From: Hymenopus coronatus
Lineage: Eukaryota; Arthropoda; Insecta; Mantodea; Hymenopodidae
Direction of reading: 5' to 3'
Assembly: GCA_030762935.1 (NCBI GenBank)
Contig: CM060884.1
Location: 72,171,196 to 72,235,195 of the forward strand
Length of the DNA: 64,000 nt
How positions within the stretch are numbered: the first letter of the stretch is position 1; each line of letters begins with the position of its first letter. Positions 10,881 through 21,854 of the stretch are shown in pieces. A program made the position numbers and the translations under genes. Below the pieces are notes generated by a model. That model did no database searches. It saw only the letters and a list, made by a program, of their open reading frames with translations, and was not told the origin of the DNA.

Positions 10881-11580
10881 AAAACATCTGATAAGAGTCA
10901 TTCACATGAATTCCTCTACATCTCTGCAACAAATTATTGTTAAAAGGCTCATGCTTCTATTCACTTCATTCCAATCGAGAATTCCACCTTGTAAGTGGAA
11001 GCGAAATAAGGGAGTACCATAGGTTAAAGTGATAGTCAAAAGCTGGTTGCTATGTGACTGAGGTTCCTTTGTTTGTATGGACACGAGTTGATAAATTGAC
11101 TTATACAAAGGTATACGTTTTTCAAATCTGAAACCAAAAACAAGGAATATCTCAAGAACGACCAACTCCACGAAAAAAGTATATAATGTAAATTGTGTGT
11201 TTTGATGAAATTTACATTTTTTTGTATCGTGCTTTTTTGTCCATCCCTTACGGTTTAGCAGTTATGCAAAATTCCGTAAAAACTCATCTAGAATAAAAAG
11301 GTCTTCAAAGGCTATTCCCAGAAAATTCTAGATAAACATTTTAATTGTTAGGTAAATATCTTTAATATACCGTATTTTAAACAAAACAGTTAGAGCCATT
11401 TTTGAGAGAATGAAAATTTTCGAAAAAAGTTCGATGTAAAGGGTATTTGAGGGTGGGGATTTTCTTGAAGATCTTCGTGTCGTATCAAACTTATATACCA
11501 AACTTGGATTTAACGGTATTTTTCTTTTTGAGCTATGCTGTACACGGACACACACAAGCGCCTGTTTCTAAAAATGCTTT
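10881..11580 (-). mobile_element. HLR copy lacking A end, minus
   Basis: B end at left (CATCTGATAAGAGTCATTC). The copy stops in the T run after CTAAAAATGC, where a plus-strand HLR begins. I do not find the missing A end beyond that insertion. Confidence 0.75.
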
Positions 11581-11582
11581 TT

Positions 11583-12440
11583 ACTTTCTCTACACGTACT
11601 ATGCACATATTGTATAGAGAAGGTATTGTAATGCACCCAAAAATTTGATACCGAGATTTAACCGGAAATACATGTTTTGGGTCCCCCTGAATCCAAAAAA
11701 AGCATTTTTGGAAAAGGGTCCGTGTGTGTGTGTCTGTGCGTCTGTGGACAGTTTAGCTCAAAAACGAAAAAATCGTTAAATACCAAACTTGGTGTTTAAA
11801 TTTGGCATCTTCCAAGGATGCGACAGAAGATTCTCAAGAAAATGTCCTCACCACAAACTACCGTTTACATGGAAACAATTTTGAAAAATTTTGATTCTCT
11901 AAAAAATGACTCTAATGATTTTGGTTAAAATCTCTTATATTTAAGATATTGACTTGCTAAATAAAAGGTGTACCTTGAATTTTCTGGGAGTAGGCCCTAA
12001 AGACCCCGTTATTCTAGCTGATTTTTATTGAATTTTGCATAACTGATAAACCGTAAGAGGTACACAAAAACGTACTACACAAAGAATATAGATCACGATA
12101 AAGCACACAATTATGTCAGCTAAATTTTTTTCATGGAGTTGATCGGGTTTTAGATTTTCCTTGTTTTTGGTTTCAGCTTTAAAAAACACTCTTTTCTCAT
12201 GCAGCGATTTGTCAATTCCTGTCCATACAAACAAATGAACTTCAGTCACATAGCAACCAGCTTTTGACTATCACGTTAGCCTATGTCTTCTACTTTCAAG
12301 GAAGCAAGTAATAAGACTATTTCTGCTAATTTTTCTCCATTAATACGAAGTAAATAGAAGCATAAGCTTTTTAACAATAATTTGTTGCAGAGATGTAGAG
12401 AAAGTCATATGAATGGAAAATTTCAATTTCTTTTTTTTTC
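11583..12440 (+). mobile_element. HLR copy, full length, plus
   Basis: A end ACTTTCTCTACACGTACTAT in a T run of the preceding copy. Microsatellite GTGTGTGTGTCTGTGCGTC at the usual place. B side GATGTAGAGAAAGTCATATG. The terminal hairpin is degraded after GAATGG. Confidence 0.8.
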
Positions 12441-12933
12441 CAGTTTTTTCAGGTGTTTCAAAAAGTAATTGTTTAACGAAGAACTGTAAGTTATACGTTC
12501 AGATCTCGAATGCTTGGAAAAACTCGGATCTGCGGGCCTCGTATTCCCAATATGCATTCTCAACCTGATAATTGTAGCTTACAGTTCTTAGTACGCAATA
12601 TATTATAGGATGTTATGTACGTTTAGTAATAGGACACGTTCTAGTAGTGTTTATCTCGATTATCGATAGTCTTTTGTCAGAATACTGGGTTGACAGAGCA
12701 AATGGATTATGTCATGAGAATGGAACACATCAGATTTTAAAGCTTATTCCAGATCTGTTACTTGGATTAATGTGAGCAGCTGTTCAAATGAAATTGGCGT
12801 GCAGGCGAAGTCATTTTTCAGGCGGACAGGCAAGGAACACGCGATAATAGCTTGAAGGCGAGAAAAAAGAATATGACTGCAGTGGCGCAACACGCAGCGT
12901 CTCATGTAGTGGTCACAGTCACCTACCCTTCGT
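12441..12933. other. No recognised feature
   Basis: About 490 bp of apparently single-copy sequence between HLR copies. I see no gene, RNA or repeat signature. Confidence 0.5.
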
Positions 12934-13333
12934 TAAAATGTATATAACATAAATTGTGTGCTTCAACGAGACCTGCATATTTAGTGTAGTAAGTATTTGT
13001 ACATCTCTTGCGGTTTACCAATTATGTAAAATCCAGAACAATGCATAAAATAGTCTTCACAGGCTATTCCCAGGAAAGTCAAGATATAGTTTTTATTTGT
13101 TAGGTGAGTATCTTTAATATACGATATTTTAATCTAATTAAAATTGAGAAAATAAAAATTTCGAACATATTTCCATATGATGGGTTCTTTAGGGGGGGGG
13201 GGGTTCTCAAAACCTTCGCTTCGCATTCTTAGAAGACACTAAACTTATACACCAAGTTTGGTATTTAACGCTGTTTTCGTTTTTGAGCTATGCTGACCAT
13301 AGACACACACACACACACACACACACACACCGA
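12934..13333 (-). mobile_element. HLR internal fragment, minus
   Basis: Runs from the TGTATATAACATAAATTGTG block to the (CA)n tract at about 13,302-13,330. Both termini are missing. Confidence 0.75.
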
Positions 13334-13337
13334 TTTG

Positions 13338-14080
13338 CACTCTTTCTAACGTACTATGCGCATAGTGTATAGATAAGGTATTGCATTGCACCTAAAAATT
13401 CGATACCGAGATTTCACCGGAAATACATTTTTGGGACCCCTTGAATACAAAAAAAAAAATCCATTTTTAGAAACATTTCCGTGTTTGTGTGAGTGTCTGT
13501 CCGTCTGGTTGTGTGTGTGTAGTGTGTGTGTGTATCCGTTTCTGTGAACACGATAACTGAAACATGAAAAGGCGGTAAAATACCAAAGTTGGTATTTAAA
13601 TTTAGTATCTTCCAGGGATGCGACACAAAGATTCTGAGAAAAATTCCCCCACCAAGTTCCTTGCATGGAACTTTTTTGGAACTTTTTGATTTTCTTAGCA
13701 TGGATGTAAGGATTTTAATTAAAAGTCGTATATTCAAGATATTTACATGACAAATGAAATGTATATCTTGAGTTGATCGTTTTTGAGATATTTACTGTTT
13801 TTGGTTTCAGCTTTGAAAAACCTGTACTTTTTCTTACACGAATATTTGTTAACTCCTGTCCATACAAAGGAACTTCAGTCACATAGCAACCAACTTTTGA
13901 GTATCACTTTAACCTATGGTACTCCCTTATTTCGCTTCTGCTTACAATAAAGCAAGTAATAAGACTATTTGTGGTAATTTTTTCTCGATTAGCATGAAAT
14001 AAATATAAGTATAAGCTTACCAACAATAATTTGTTGCAGAGATGAACAGAAAGTCATGTGAATGTAACACATCAGATTTT
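13338..14080 (+). mobile_element. HLR copy with internal deletion, plus
   Basis: A end TTTCTAACGTACTATGCGCA. A deletion joins ATGTATATCTTGA directly to GTTGATCGTTTTTGAG. The B end AAAGTCATGTGAATGTAACA, then CATCAGATTTT, is intact. Confidence 0.75.
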
Positions 14081-14447
14081 AATATTTTACAGCATCCATG
14101 CTCGAGTTTTGGAGTGACATGCGGTAGCTAAAATAATAAATATAGCTGCGTAAAAAACCGTGTCATATTCGTCCAAGCTTGATACAATTGCCACCGAGTC
14201 CTGCTAAGTAAGTACCTGAATACTGAGTTATTCATTCCACCAGTCACTACAAAAAAGTAATTTCTTTTCACAACACGATATTTCACTTGATTCAACATTA
14301 ACCTCGACTCATGACGCAAAGATAGATTCATTTTGTTCGTGTTAACCTTTGCTTGGAGATTTGCTAGGAATATTCATTGCCGCACTTTCTCTTTAGCATT
14401 TCTTTTTTAACTTCAGATACTTAACTGAGACACTTTCAATGTGTTTT
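14081..14447. other. No recognised feature
   Basis: Between an HLR B end and the next A end. A short minus-strand frame lacks any known motif. Nothing else is supported. Confidence 0.5.
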
Positions 14448-14620
14448 ACTTTCTCTACACTATGTACATAGTTTATAGAGAAGATATTGTTATTCGATGC
14501 CGAGATTTCACCGGAAATATATATTTTGAGACCACCTGAACAAAACATATAATTTCCAGATCATTTCACAGTGTGACTGTGGCTGAGTGTGCGTGCGCAT
14601 GCGCGTGTGTGTGTGTGGAC
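14448..14620 (+). mobile_element. HLR A-end fragment
   Basis: A end ACTTTCTCTACACTATGTAC, then the TTTCACCGGAAATATAT block and a GT tract. It is cut at GTGTGGAC, where the M-A2 mariner arm begins. Confidence 0.75.
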
Positions 14621-14662
14621 AGCTTTGTAATACTCGCTTCAAAAAATGTTGCCGCCAATGAT

Positions 14663-14960
14663 GCAGTCGGGAACCACTATCAATGCAGCTGTTTATTGTG
14701 AAACTTTACGACGTTTGCGGAGAGTCATTCAAAACAAACGAAGAGGAATGCTGACTTCAGGAATTATGTTGATCCATGACAACTCTCGTCCACACACTGC
14801 TGGCACAACCCATCGGCTCCTTGAAGAACTTCATTGGGATATTTTCAATCATCCGCCGTAAAGTCCTGACCTGGCACCCAGCGACTTTCACCTTTCCTGA
14901 ACTGAAGACGTGGCTAGGAGAGCAGCACTTTCTAACCAGCGAAGATCTTCAAAACAACGT
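14663..14960 (+). pseudogene. Mariner transposase core (DD34D), broken
   Basis: The translation shows GTTINAAVYCETLRRLRR, then LIHDNSRPHTAG with the second catalytic aspartate at 14,778-14,780. After a stop in place of a tyrosine comes SPDLAPSDFHLF with the third aspartate at 14,883-14,885. The spacing is 34 residues, as in classical mariner DD34D enzymes. The end WLGEQHFLTSEDLQNNVNA leads into the C-terminus beyond the insert. The N-terminus and first aspartate are missing. Confidence 0.8.
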
Positions 14961-15608
14961 CAATGCTATGGCAATATTAAGGCACAAGCCACAAGATATA
15001 AGGTTTTTATTTTGTAATTTTATTATTAACTTGAAATTTATTTGGCTAAATAGCTTATAGCATGTATTTAACTGTAATTTTTGTGTGAATTGTTATTGCT
15101 GAATTGTTTTACTTGTGTTATCAATATATTTGTAAGACATGTGTTCATTCTAACGCAAAAAGATTTAAGTAAAGGAGTTTGTTGGCTGGAGACGTGACCA
15201 ACAATCGCAACAATGATAGAAAGAGATGGAAACAGCTATACGTGTGTGCATTGCTAAAACTTACATACGTTACACGGCCTTGGAATGAACGCACGGCAAC
15301 AAAAATATTTCTGTTTATAATTGCTATAAAGAAAAAGGAAGATCGTTTTGCGGAACAAGAAGGGAGTAAAAGATGCATTCTTGTGAAAAAGAAGCGTTAT
15401 AACTTGATGCTGTGTATGTTTATGTATCAGCAAGATTTACAATAAATTCAGAAAGAGTAACAACAATATTAATGGTAGTTGAAACCAAAGCACAGAACGC
15501 GTCTCGTATACCACAAACTTGAGAAGAGAGAAGAGTCTACATGGTAAAAGTATAACAAATTAAGAAAATTAAATACACAAGAACCAATTTTTTTTTCGTT
15601 GCAATGCT
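14961..15608. mobile_element. 634-bp insert flanked by CAATGCT
   Basis: CAATGCT occurs at 14,961-14,967 and again at 15,602-15,608. Between them a contiguous mariner reading frame (..NNVNA / AHLKSLAA..) is interrupted, so 14,968-15,601 is an insertion with a 7-bp duplication. The insert carries a T run near its right end and short overlapping frames without motifs. No terminal inverted repeats are obvious. Its class is unknown. Confidence 0.6.
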
Positions 15609-15953
15609 CATTTGAAATCATTGGCGGCAACAGTTTTTTGAAGCGGGTATTGCTAAGCTTGTGCACAGGTACGATAAATGTCTCAGTCTTTTCGGTGACT
15701 ATGTTGAAAAGTAACCATAAGTGTACAAAACGTTTAGTAATAAAGTAATTATTTTCTATGAACTTGTCTTTTATTTATAATAGTCTATCGGAGGTTGAAA
15801 AAAAAAAAAAAGGCCTTCGTATATAACGGAGGCAACGTAGCACTTGTAGTTTTGCTTTCTGGGCTGCTTGCACAATTTCGTCTGGTTCAGTAAATTCCAT
15901 GACATTGAAATCATCCGCCATTTTATGGATCGATACGAGCTTTCAGAATCATA

Positions 15954-16150
15954 GCCTACTTGAATGAGGCCGTGGACGCATAAACCAAAGTTGGCTCCAC
16001 TATTTTATAACACTGAGTGGTAGAATTTTCTACTTTTATCACTATTGACATTGGTAAGAGAGGTTCTTTTGGAATCAACTGTTTAAAAATATCACTATCG
16101 TCCCAGCAATAGTTGAACCATCCTTGAATTGATAGCAGCTGCTTCAATTT
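15954..16150 (-). repeat. Unidentified repeat Y, copy 1
   Basis: The first 43 bp (15,954-15,996, containing GAGGCCGTGGACGCATAAAC) are identical to 46,485-46,527. Similarity then decays over the next 100 bp. On the minus strand a 67-codon frame reads DSDIFKQLIPKEPLLPMS and KIVEPTLVYASTASFK. I do not recognise it. It could be part of a low-copy transposon or a retroposed gene. Confidence 0.5.
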
Positions 16151-16739
16151 GTGCTGCAAGTCTCAGAGGGTGTTCCAGATTGTAGAGCCGTGTTCTGCTC
16201 CTTAATCCGTCGCGACGGCATGCTAAAGCATGTCTGTCGTGTTACTCGTATTCACTTTAGCTCAAAATCCCCATTACTGGCAGCCCTCCCAAATGGAAGA
16301 ACTATAACGAGATTTTCATCACCCCCCCTCATTATGTGGCGCAATATTAAGCCTTGAAATCTATTCCTACCTCGCTCGCATCTAGGTTTTGAGACACCTC
16401 CCCCTTCTCCGCGCCCCTGTCGGATTACTTCCGCTAGAGCCCGCGTCGCCTTCAACATTCATGACCACTGGGAGGCACGGATTTCTCGTGCACAGCGGCA
16501 ACTTTGGGAAACTTGCCTCGCGCTCCGTCCCAGGGTGCAATCGATCACATTAAAAACTTAAAGCTCTTAACGATCATACTGCAAACTTTTAGCATTTTAA
16601 GAGAAGCCAGCAATATGTTGATGGAAAACTTGGCGCAAGTATACACACATAACTTCTCTCCAGTAAAAGCAATATACCATATCTCGAATACCACAGGAGT
16701 TAGAGATCTTACATTTCCATGAAATTGTTTAAACAAAGG
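16151..16739. other. GC-richer unidentified stretch
   Basis: 16,340-16,530 is noticeably GC-richer than its surroundings (CCTCCCCCTTCTCCGCG). No repeat family or protein motif is recognised. Open frames on both strands overlap without a clear winner. Confidence 0.4.
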
Positions 16740-17024
16740 ATTAGGAAATGCAGAAATTATTTGCCAGATCTAGAATCCAATGACTGATCCCAAATTTCAA
16801 AAAAGTTCTTGGAGGATGAAGATTTCACAGCAACCATGAGGTCATTGATGCGGTAAACAGCTATTTTGAGGACCTTGATAAATCGCACTACAGAGATGGT
16901 TTAATTAAGTTAGAACACCAATATGACAAATGTATTAGCCTTTCTGGAGATGATATTAAGAAATAAAGGAAAAAATGTTTTTATGCTGTTTTCATTGAGC
17001 GGCCCGGGACTTATCAGCAGCCGA
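16740..17024 (+). mobile_element. Mariner M-B, 3' end fragment
   Basis: Ends in GGCCCGGGACTTATCAGCAG (about 17,000), which corresponds to the terminal repeat copy GGCTCAGGACTTATTACCCG at about 17,968. Upstream lies the transposase C-terminus. A minus-strand 5' portion of the same family follows after a short HLR B-end remnant (about 17,038-17,070). Confidence 0.7.
16785..16966 (+). pseudogene. Mariner M-B transposase C-terminus
   Basis: The translation contains KKVLGG, a stop, RFHSNHEVIDAVNSYFEDLD and CISLSGDDIKK, then TAA at 16,964-16,966. This is the usual mariner C-terminal string (KKWLGG.RF.S..EVI....YF..L...Y..GI..L...Y.KC..L.GDYVEK). The internal stop and the absence of the catalytic core show it is dead. 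Confidence 0.8.
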
Positions 17025-17089
17025 CTATAACACTAAGTTATCTGATGTGTTCCATTCACACAACTGCCGGATGAAACAAGATTTTTCTT

Positions 17090-17806
17090 TTTTTTTGCTA
17101 AATGAGGTTTCTTTCTTTTCACCTCATCACACAAACATTGCAGTAAGCTTGCCTAGTAGCCAACATTGATACTTTTACCCTTTTCCAAGTAAGCAATAAA
17201 ATAATGCCCTATGCGTCCCGAAAACACTCACCATAACCTTGTTAGCTGCCAAATTGACTTCGCCTTTTTTGGAGTTGGTTCACCTGGCGCAATCCACTCT
17301 ATTGACTGATTTATTTTCTAAAGTGTAGTGATGTATCCCAGTTTCATCCATTGTAATAAGCCGTCTCAAAAATTCAATGGGATTTTTACGGTAGAGCTCC
17401 ATACTCTTAACAGAAACAGTTTTCTTTGCAACTTTTGACCAGGTGTCAACAAACGCGGTACCCATCTTGCACAGACCTTGTGAAATCACAAAACATTACT
17501 TAAAATATTACCTGCACGTTTTTTTTATATGTTTACAGCCTCTGCTATCTTAAACAACTTTAATCTGCGGTCTTCCAGTACTAAACGATGAATTTTTTCA
17601 ATGATCTCCGGAGTTGTCACTTCTACAGGGCGTCCAGAGCGTGGCTCATCACTAGTGCTCGTACGTCCCATTTTAAACTCAACCCACCTTTTAATCATTG
17701 AATATAAAGGGGCAGAGTCTTTCAATGTACTGTCCATTTCCTCCTTGGTTTCTTTAGGCGTTAAGCCTTTCAAATGGAAGTATTTAATCATGGCTCGTTT
17801 TTCCAA
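17090..17806 (-). pseudogene. Mariner M-B transposase N-terminus and first catalytic region
   Basis: 17,806-17,525 encodes a mariner DNA-binding domain (KRAMIKYFHLKGLTPKE; GRTSTSDEPRSGRPVEV; EIIEKIHRLVLEDRRLK; KIAEAVNI). After a frame-breaking gap, 17,489-17,280 continues ELYRKNPIEFLRRLI then TMDETGIHHYTLENK with the first catalytic aspartate (MDET). Then APGEPTPKKAK and a degenerate VFWD region follow in other frames. Several frameshifts are present. The family resembles the SETMAR/Hsmar1 type of mariner. Confidence 0.85.
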
Positions 17807-17995
17807 ATCCTCTATTTTCGTGAAAACTCTAAAGTTGTCTTATTAAAATTGCTGTCATTCGAAAACTAAAGAAACTATTGAGCTGTAACTATGGATACAA
17901 GCTAGTCTAGAGTTTAACTATACGATGCTAGCGTCTAACTGGCCTAGTGGCGACATATCTGTGTGAGGCTCAGGACTTATTACCCGACCCTCGTG
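17090..17995 (-). mobile_element. Mariner M-B, 5' two-thirds
   Basis: The terminal repeat lies at about 17,963-17,995 (GGCTCAGGACTTATTACCCG). Inside it on the minus strand follow the transposase N-terminal helix-turn-helix, the first catalytic region and part of the core to about 17,090. With 16,740-17,024 it forms a tail-to-tail pair: either two truncated copies, or one copy with half inverted. Confidence 0.7.
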
Positions 17996-18594
17996 TTTAG
18001 CTCAATATATAAAGTATGTCCTAGATTTTCATAAATGGACATACGGTATAAATTTCTATGTACGAGTATCTAAGTTGTAGTTTGTAAAATAAATTCAAAA
18101 GGCCCATTTTGCTGAAGCTGTAATCAAGGAGACTTCTTCCTTGTCATGCACCTGGTTATTGTTGTGCCAGAAGAAGAGCAGTTCATCACATTCTCGCCGT
18201 GGCGCTAGCGTTTGCGTGTCTTTCCTCCATCGCTGATTCAACAGAAAGTTTCTTTCATGTTGCACTTGCTCGCCACGTCTGTGATATACGAGGACAGAGC
18301 TGTTTTTAATTACTGGGAGTGCTGCCTACCTGGCCGTATCACATTCTTCTCTCTGTATGTAATCTGCCATCTTAAAACGAGACCACTACAAAATATCCAC
18401 CCAAACAGTATGATTCCATAACTATTCTACTAAAATTTCATATCTGAAAGAGTCAGTCATATCCACGGAATAGTTTTCGTCCGGTTCCTCTCTAAATTCC
18501 GCAACTGACTCGCATTTTTCGGTAAACTACAAGGGCATTTCATGTCAAATAATTCATCATCTTGTCGTTTCTAGAATTTCGATGTGGATTACCG
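17996..18594. other. No recognised feature
   Basis: About 600 bp between the mariner and the next HLR. A 69-codon frame at 18,212-18,421 has no known motif. TAAATTCCGCAACTGACT near 18,495 resembles TAAATTCCTCAACTGACT near position 17, so an old repeat may be present. Confidence 0.45.
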
Positions 18595-18971
18595 AAAAAA
18601 ATCTGTTGTGTTCCATTCACATGACTTTCTCTACTTCAATTAGCAGAAATAGTCTTATTACTTGCTTACTCGTAAGTAGAACCGAAATAAGGGAGTACCA
18701 TAGGTTAAAGTGATAGTAAAAAGCTGGTTGCTATGTGACTGAAGTACCTTTGCATGGAAAGGAGTTGACAAATTCCTGTATGAGAAAAGTACAAATCTTT
18801 ACAGCTGAAATCAAAAACAAGGAATAATTAAAAAACGATCAACTCCACGAATAAAAGGCACATAACATAAATTGTGTGTTTTAGTGTGCTCTACATTTTT
18901 TGTGGGGTGAGTTGTTGTACATCTCCTACCGTTTAGTAGTTATACAAAGTTCCGTAAAATCCATTCAGAAC
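18595..18971 (-). mobile_element. HLR B-half, minus (left arm of double-B structure)
   Basis: B end ATCTGTTGTGTTCCATTCAC at left. It runs to the CCGTAAAATCCATTCAGAAC block and stops. The next element half is in the opposite orientation, giving a B..B' inverted structure with no A ends. Confidence 0.75.
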
Positions 18972-19556
18972 ATTTTTGACTTTCTCAAAAATGGCTGTAA
19001 CGATTTTGACTAAAATATCGTATACTAAAGATATTTACCTGGCAAATAAAATGTTTTTCTGGGAATATACTTCGAAAACTACTTTACTCTGGATGAATTT
19101 TACGTAGTTTTGCATAACTGCTAAACCGTAAGAGATGCACAGAAACTTAAAACACAGAAAATGTAGAGAGCACGTTAAAACACACAATTTGTTATATACA
19201 TTTTTTTTCGTGGAGTTGATCGTCTTTTAGATATTCCTTATTTTTGTTTCAGCTTTAAAAAACTTGTACTTTTTTCATACAGGAGTTTTGAACTCCTGTC
19301 CATTGAAACAAAGGAACTTCAGGTATTGGACTAATTATTGTTTTTCCACACACGGCTTGTGTAGGACAGGAGTTGACTATCACTTTAACCTATGATACTC
19401 CCTTATTTCGTTTCTACTTACAAGGAATCAAGTAATAAGACCATTTCTGCTAATTTTTCTCGATTAGCATGAAGTAAATGGAAGCATAAGATTTTGAACA
19501 ATAATTTGTTGCAGAGATGTAGAGGAAGTCATTTTAATGGAACACATCGGATTTTT
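18972..19556 (+). mobile_element. HLR B-half, plus (right arm of double-B structure)
   Basis: Starts at TTTTGACTTTCTCAAAAATG and runs to the B end GATGTAGAGGAAGTCATTTT, then ACACATCGGATTTTT. At about 19,323-19,370 a foreign stretch replaces the usual TCACATAGCAACCAGC block. Confidence 0.75.
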
Positions 19557-20389
19557 ACTTTCTCTGTACGTACTATATACATAGGTAGTGTATAGAGAAG
19601 GTATTGTATTGCACCCAAAAATTCGATACCAAGATTTCACCGGAAATATATGTTTTGAGACCCCTGAATTTAAAAAAAAGCATTTTTAGAAAAAGGTCCA
19701 TGTGTGTCTCTGTCTGTCTGCATAGCTCAAAAACGAAAAGACCGTTAAATACCAAACTAGGTATTTAAGTTTGGTATCGTCCAAGGATGCGACACGAAGG
19801 TTTTGAGAAAATTCCACCACCTCAAACTACCCTTTACATGGAACTTTTTTCGAAAATTTTGATTTTCTCAAAAATAGCTGTAACGATTTTGATTAAAATA
19901 TCGTATATTAAAGATATTTACCTGACAAATAAAATATATATCTTGAATTTCCTGGTAAGGGCCTCTGAAGACTACTTTATTCTGGATGAATTTTACGGAA
20001 TTTTGCGTGACTGCTAAACCGTAAGAAATGGACGAAAACTTAAAGCACATAAAATATAGAGCACGTTAAAACACATAATTTATGTTATATACATTGTTTT
20101 GAAGTTGATCGTTTTTGAGATATTCCTTGTTTTTGGTTTCAGCTTTGAAAAACATACTTTTTTCATACAGGAATTTGTCCGCTCCTGTCTATACAAACAA
20201 AGGAACATCAGTCACATAGCAACCAGCTTTTGGCTTCACTTTAACCTATGGTACTCCCTTATTTCGCTCCTACTAACAAGGAAGCAAGTAATAAGACTAT
20301 TTCTGCTAATTTTTTCTGGATTTGATGAAGTAAACAGAATAATTTGTTGCAGAGAAAGTCATGTGAATGGAACACATCGGATTTTTTTT
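19557..20389 (+). mobile_element. HLR copy, full length, head-to-tail with previous
   Basis: The A end ACTTTCTCTGTACGTACTAT starts directly after the previous copy's GGATTTTT, a precise tandem junction. B end GAGAAAGTCATGTGAATGGA, then ACACATCGGATTTT. Length about 833 bp. Confidence 0.85.
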
Positions 20390-20989
20390 ATAACTGTTTT
20401 CATATGAAACACGTCTTCGTTACGTAAATGTAATTAAAAGCTACCAGAATAGCGTGTCGAGAGTAATGCACAAAGCGTTTGTACCTACATGTGAATCAGC
20501 ACGGCTTTGTCAGTCGCCCGCTTTCGAGAAGTGGATAACTTTGTTAAACGATTATTGAACTTCCGAGAGCACTACACCGGCTTTTTGTGGGCCCTAATAG
20601 AAGTGAATACAAAACCAAATCTTTTGGGAATAAAACTTGCTGCTGCACGAGAACATTATCCTTTTTGCTTTTATGTTTCCAGAGTTATTCGTTAACATGT
20701 ATATAATCACATTCACATAGCTTTCTCTACCTTCTCTGCAAACGTTCTACGAAAGATTATTCGTTTAATCTACATCATTTTAAACAATAGCAGAATAACA
20801 ATTTATTGCAATATAGATTTTAAACGGGCGTCTAGCTTGTTCCTTACAAATGTGTTATAATAAATGCAATCCCACCACTTAATTATTAATGAGGGGTGTA
20901 ATCTAACTCTCTGCACATCGCTCCCCACCACAATATCACTTCCAGAGTAAGAGTTTAGAGTATAGAGCATATATATATATTTTTTTAAA
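20390..20989. other. Mostly unidentified, HLR B-end scrap at about 20,708-20,800
   Basis: The only recognisable part is a minus-oriented B-end fragment (ATTCACATAGCTTTCTCTAC). The rest shows no gene or repeat signature. Confidence 0.5.
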
Positions 20990-21295
20990 TTTCTCTATAC
21001 GTATTATGTACATAGTGTATAGAAATGGTATTGCATTGTACCCAAAAATTCGATACCGAAATTTCACCAGAAATACATGTTTTGAGACCACCTGAAGCCA
21101 AAAAAAAACATTTTTAGAAAAATATCCGAGTGTGTGTCTGTCTGTGTGTATGTGTGTGTGTCTGTGGGCAGCATAGTTAAAAAACGAAAAGACCGTTAAA
21201 TACCAAACTTGGTATTTAAGTTCAGTATCTTCCAAGGATGCAACACGAAGATTTTCAAGAAAATCCCCCATCCACAACTACGTGTAGAGAAAGTA
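20990..21295 (+). mobile_element. Short HLR with A ends on both sides
   Basis: Begins TTTCTCTATACGTATTATGT (A end), includes a GT microsatellite and the AAGATTTTCAAGAAAATCCC block. It then jumps straight to an inverted A-end tip ACGTGTAGAGAAAGTAAT. The middle and B end are missing. Confidence 0.75.
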
Positions 21296-21854
21296 ATAAA
21301 ATATTATTATAACCCTGGTACCTAAATATTTAAATTAGGCCTAATATTCCAGATTTTTTGTAGATATTTATTAAAGCTCACATTTATACATAAATGATCA
21401 TGTACAAATACATTTAAACAAACATAATATATATATATATATATATAAATTATAAATATAAAAGTAAAAATATAACTTTAAAAAATTAAAAATAGAAATA
21501 CTAATAAAGTTTCTAAAATATAATAAATAATACTAAACTTAAACGTAAAATACATAAAAAATACATTCATAATTAATACGAATAATTACTATTACTACTT
21601 CTAAACAACAATAACAAATATATAAAACCAAATTACCAAATTTATTTATCTTTAAATTTGATTGTACTAAAATATAATAAATTAGAATTAATCTATTACA
21701 TTTTATTTATATGGTTATATTATAATTATTATATCAGTAGTCAATATTAAACTTTTATTTATTAATTTTTAAGTTATTTCTTAGCATATTTAACTATCGA
21801 TTTATTATATTTTATAATTTAGGTAAGAAATATATATAAATCATTTATGAATTA
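21296..21854. other. Extremely AT-rich segment
   Basis: About 560 bp dominated by A and T, with (TA)n at about 21,429-21,446. It contains no gene, HLR landmark or tRNA. A nuclear mitochondrial insertion was considered but is not supported. Confidence 0.5.

Larger units (their letters stand above)
14621..15815. mobile_element. Fold-back mariner copy M-A2
   Basis: 14,621-14,662 is the inverse of the mariner C-terminal region at about 15,617-15,660 (shared CGCTTCAAAAAA and GTTGCCGCCAATGAT). It is followed at once by plus-strand transposase core. The copy is split by a 634-bp insert (14,968-15,601). The 3' end continues to about 15,815 with AATAAAGTAATTATTTTCTA and an A run. The fold-back junction differs from that of M-A1. 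Confidence 0.7.

Noticed and set aside
21296..21854. Nuclear copy of mitochondrial DNA because of extreme AT content
   Set aside because: No rRNA, tRNA or convincing mitochondrial protein was recognised. A faint ND4L-like string on the minus strand is too weak to support the call.
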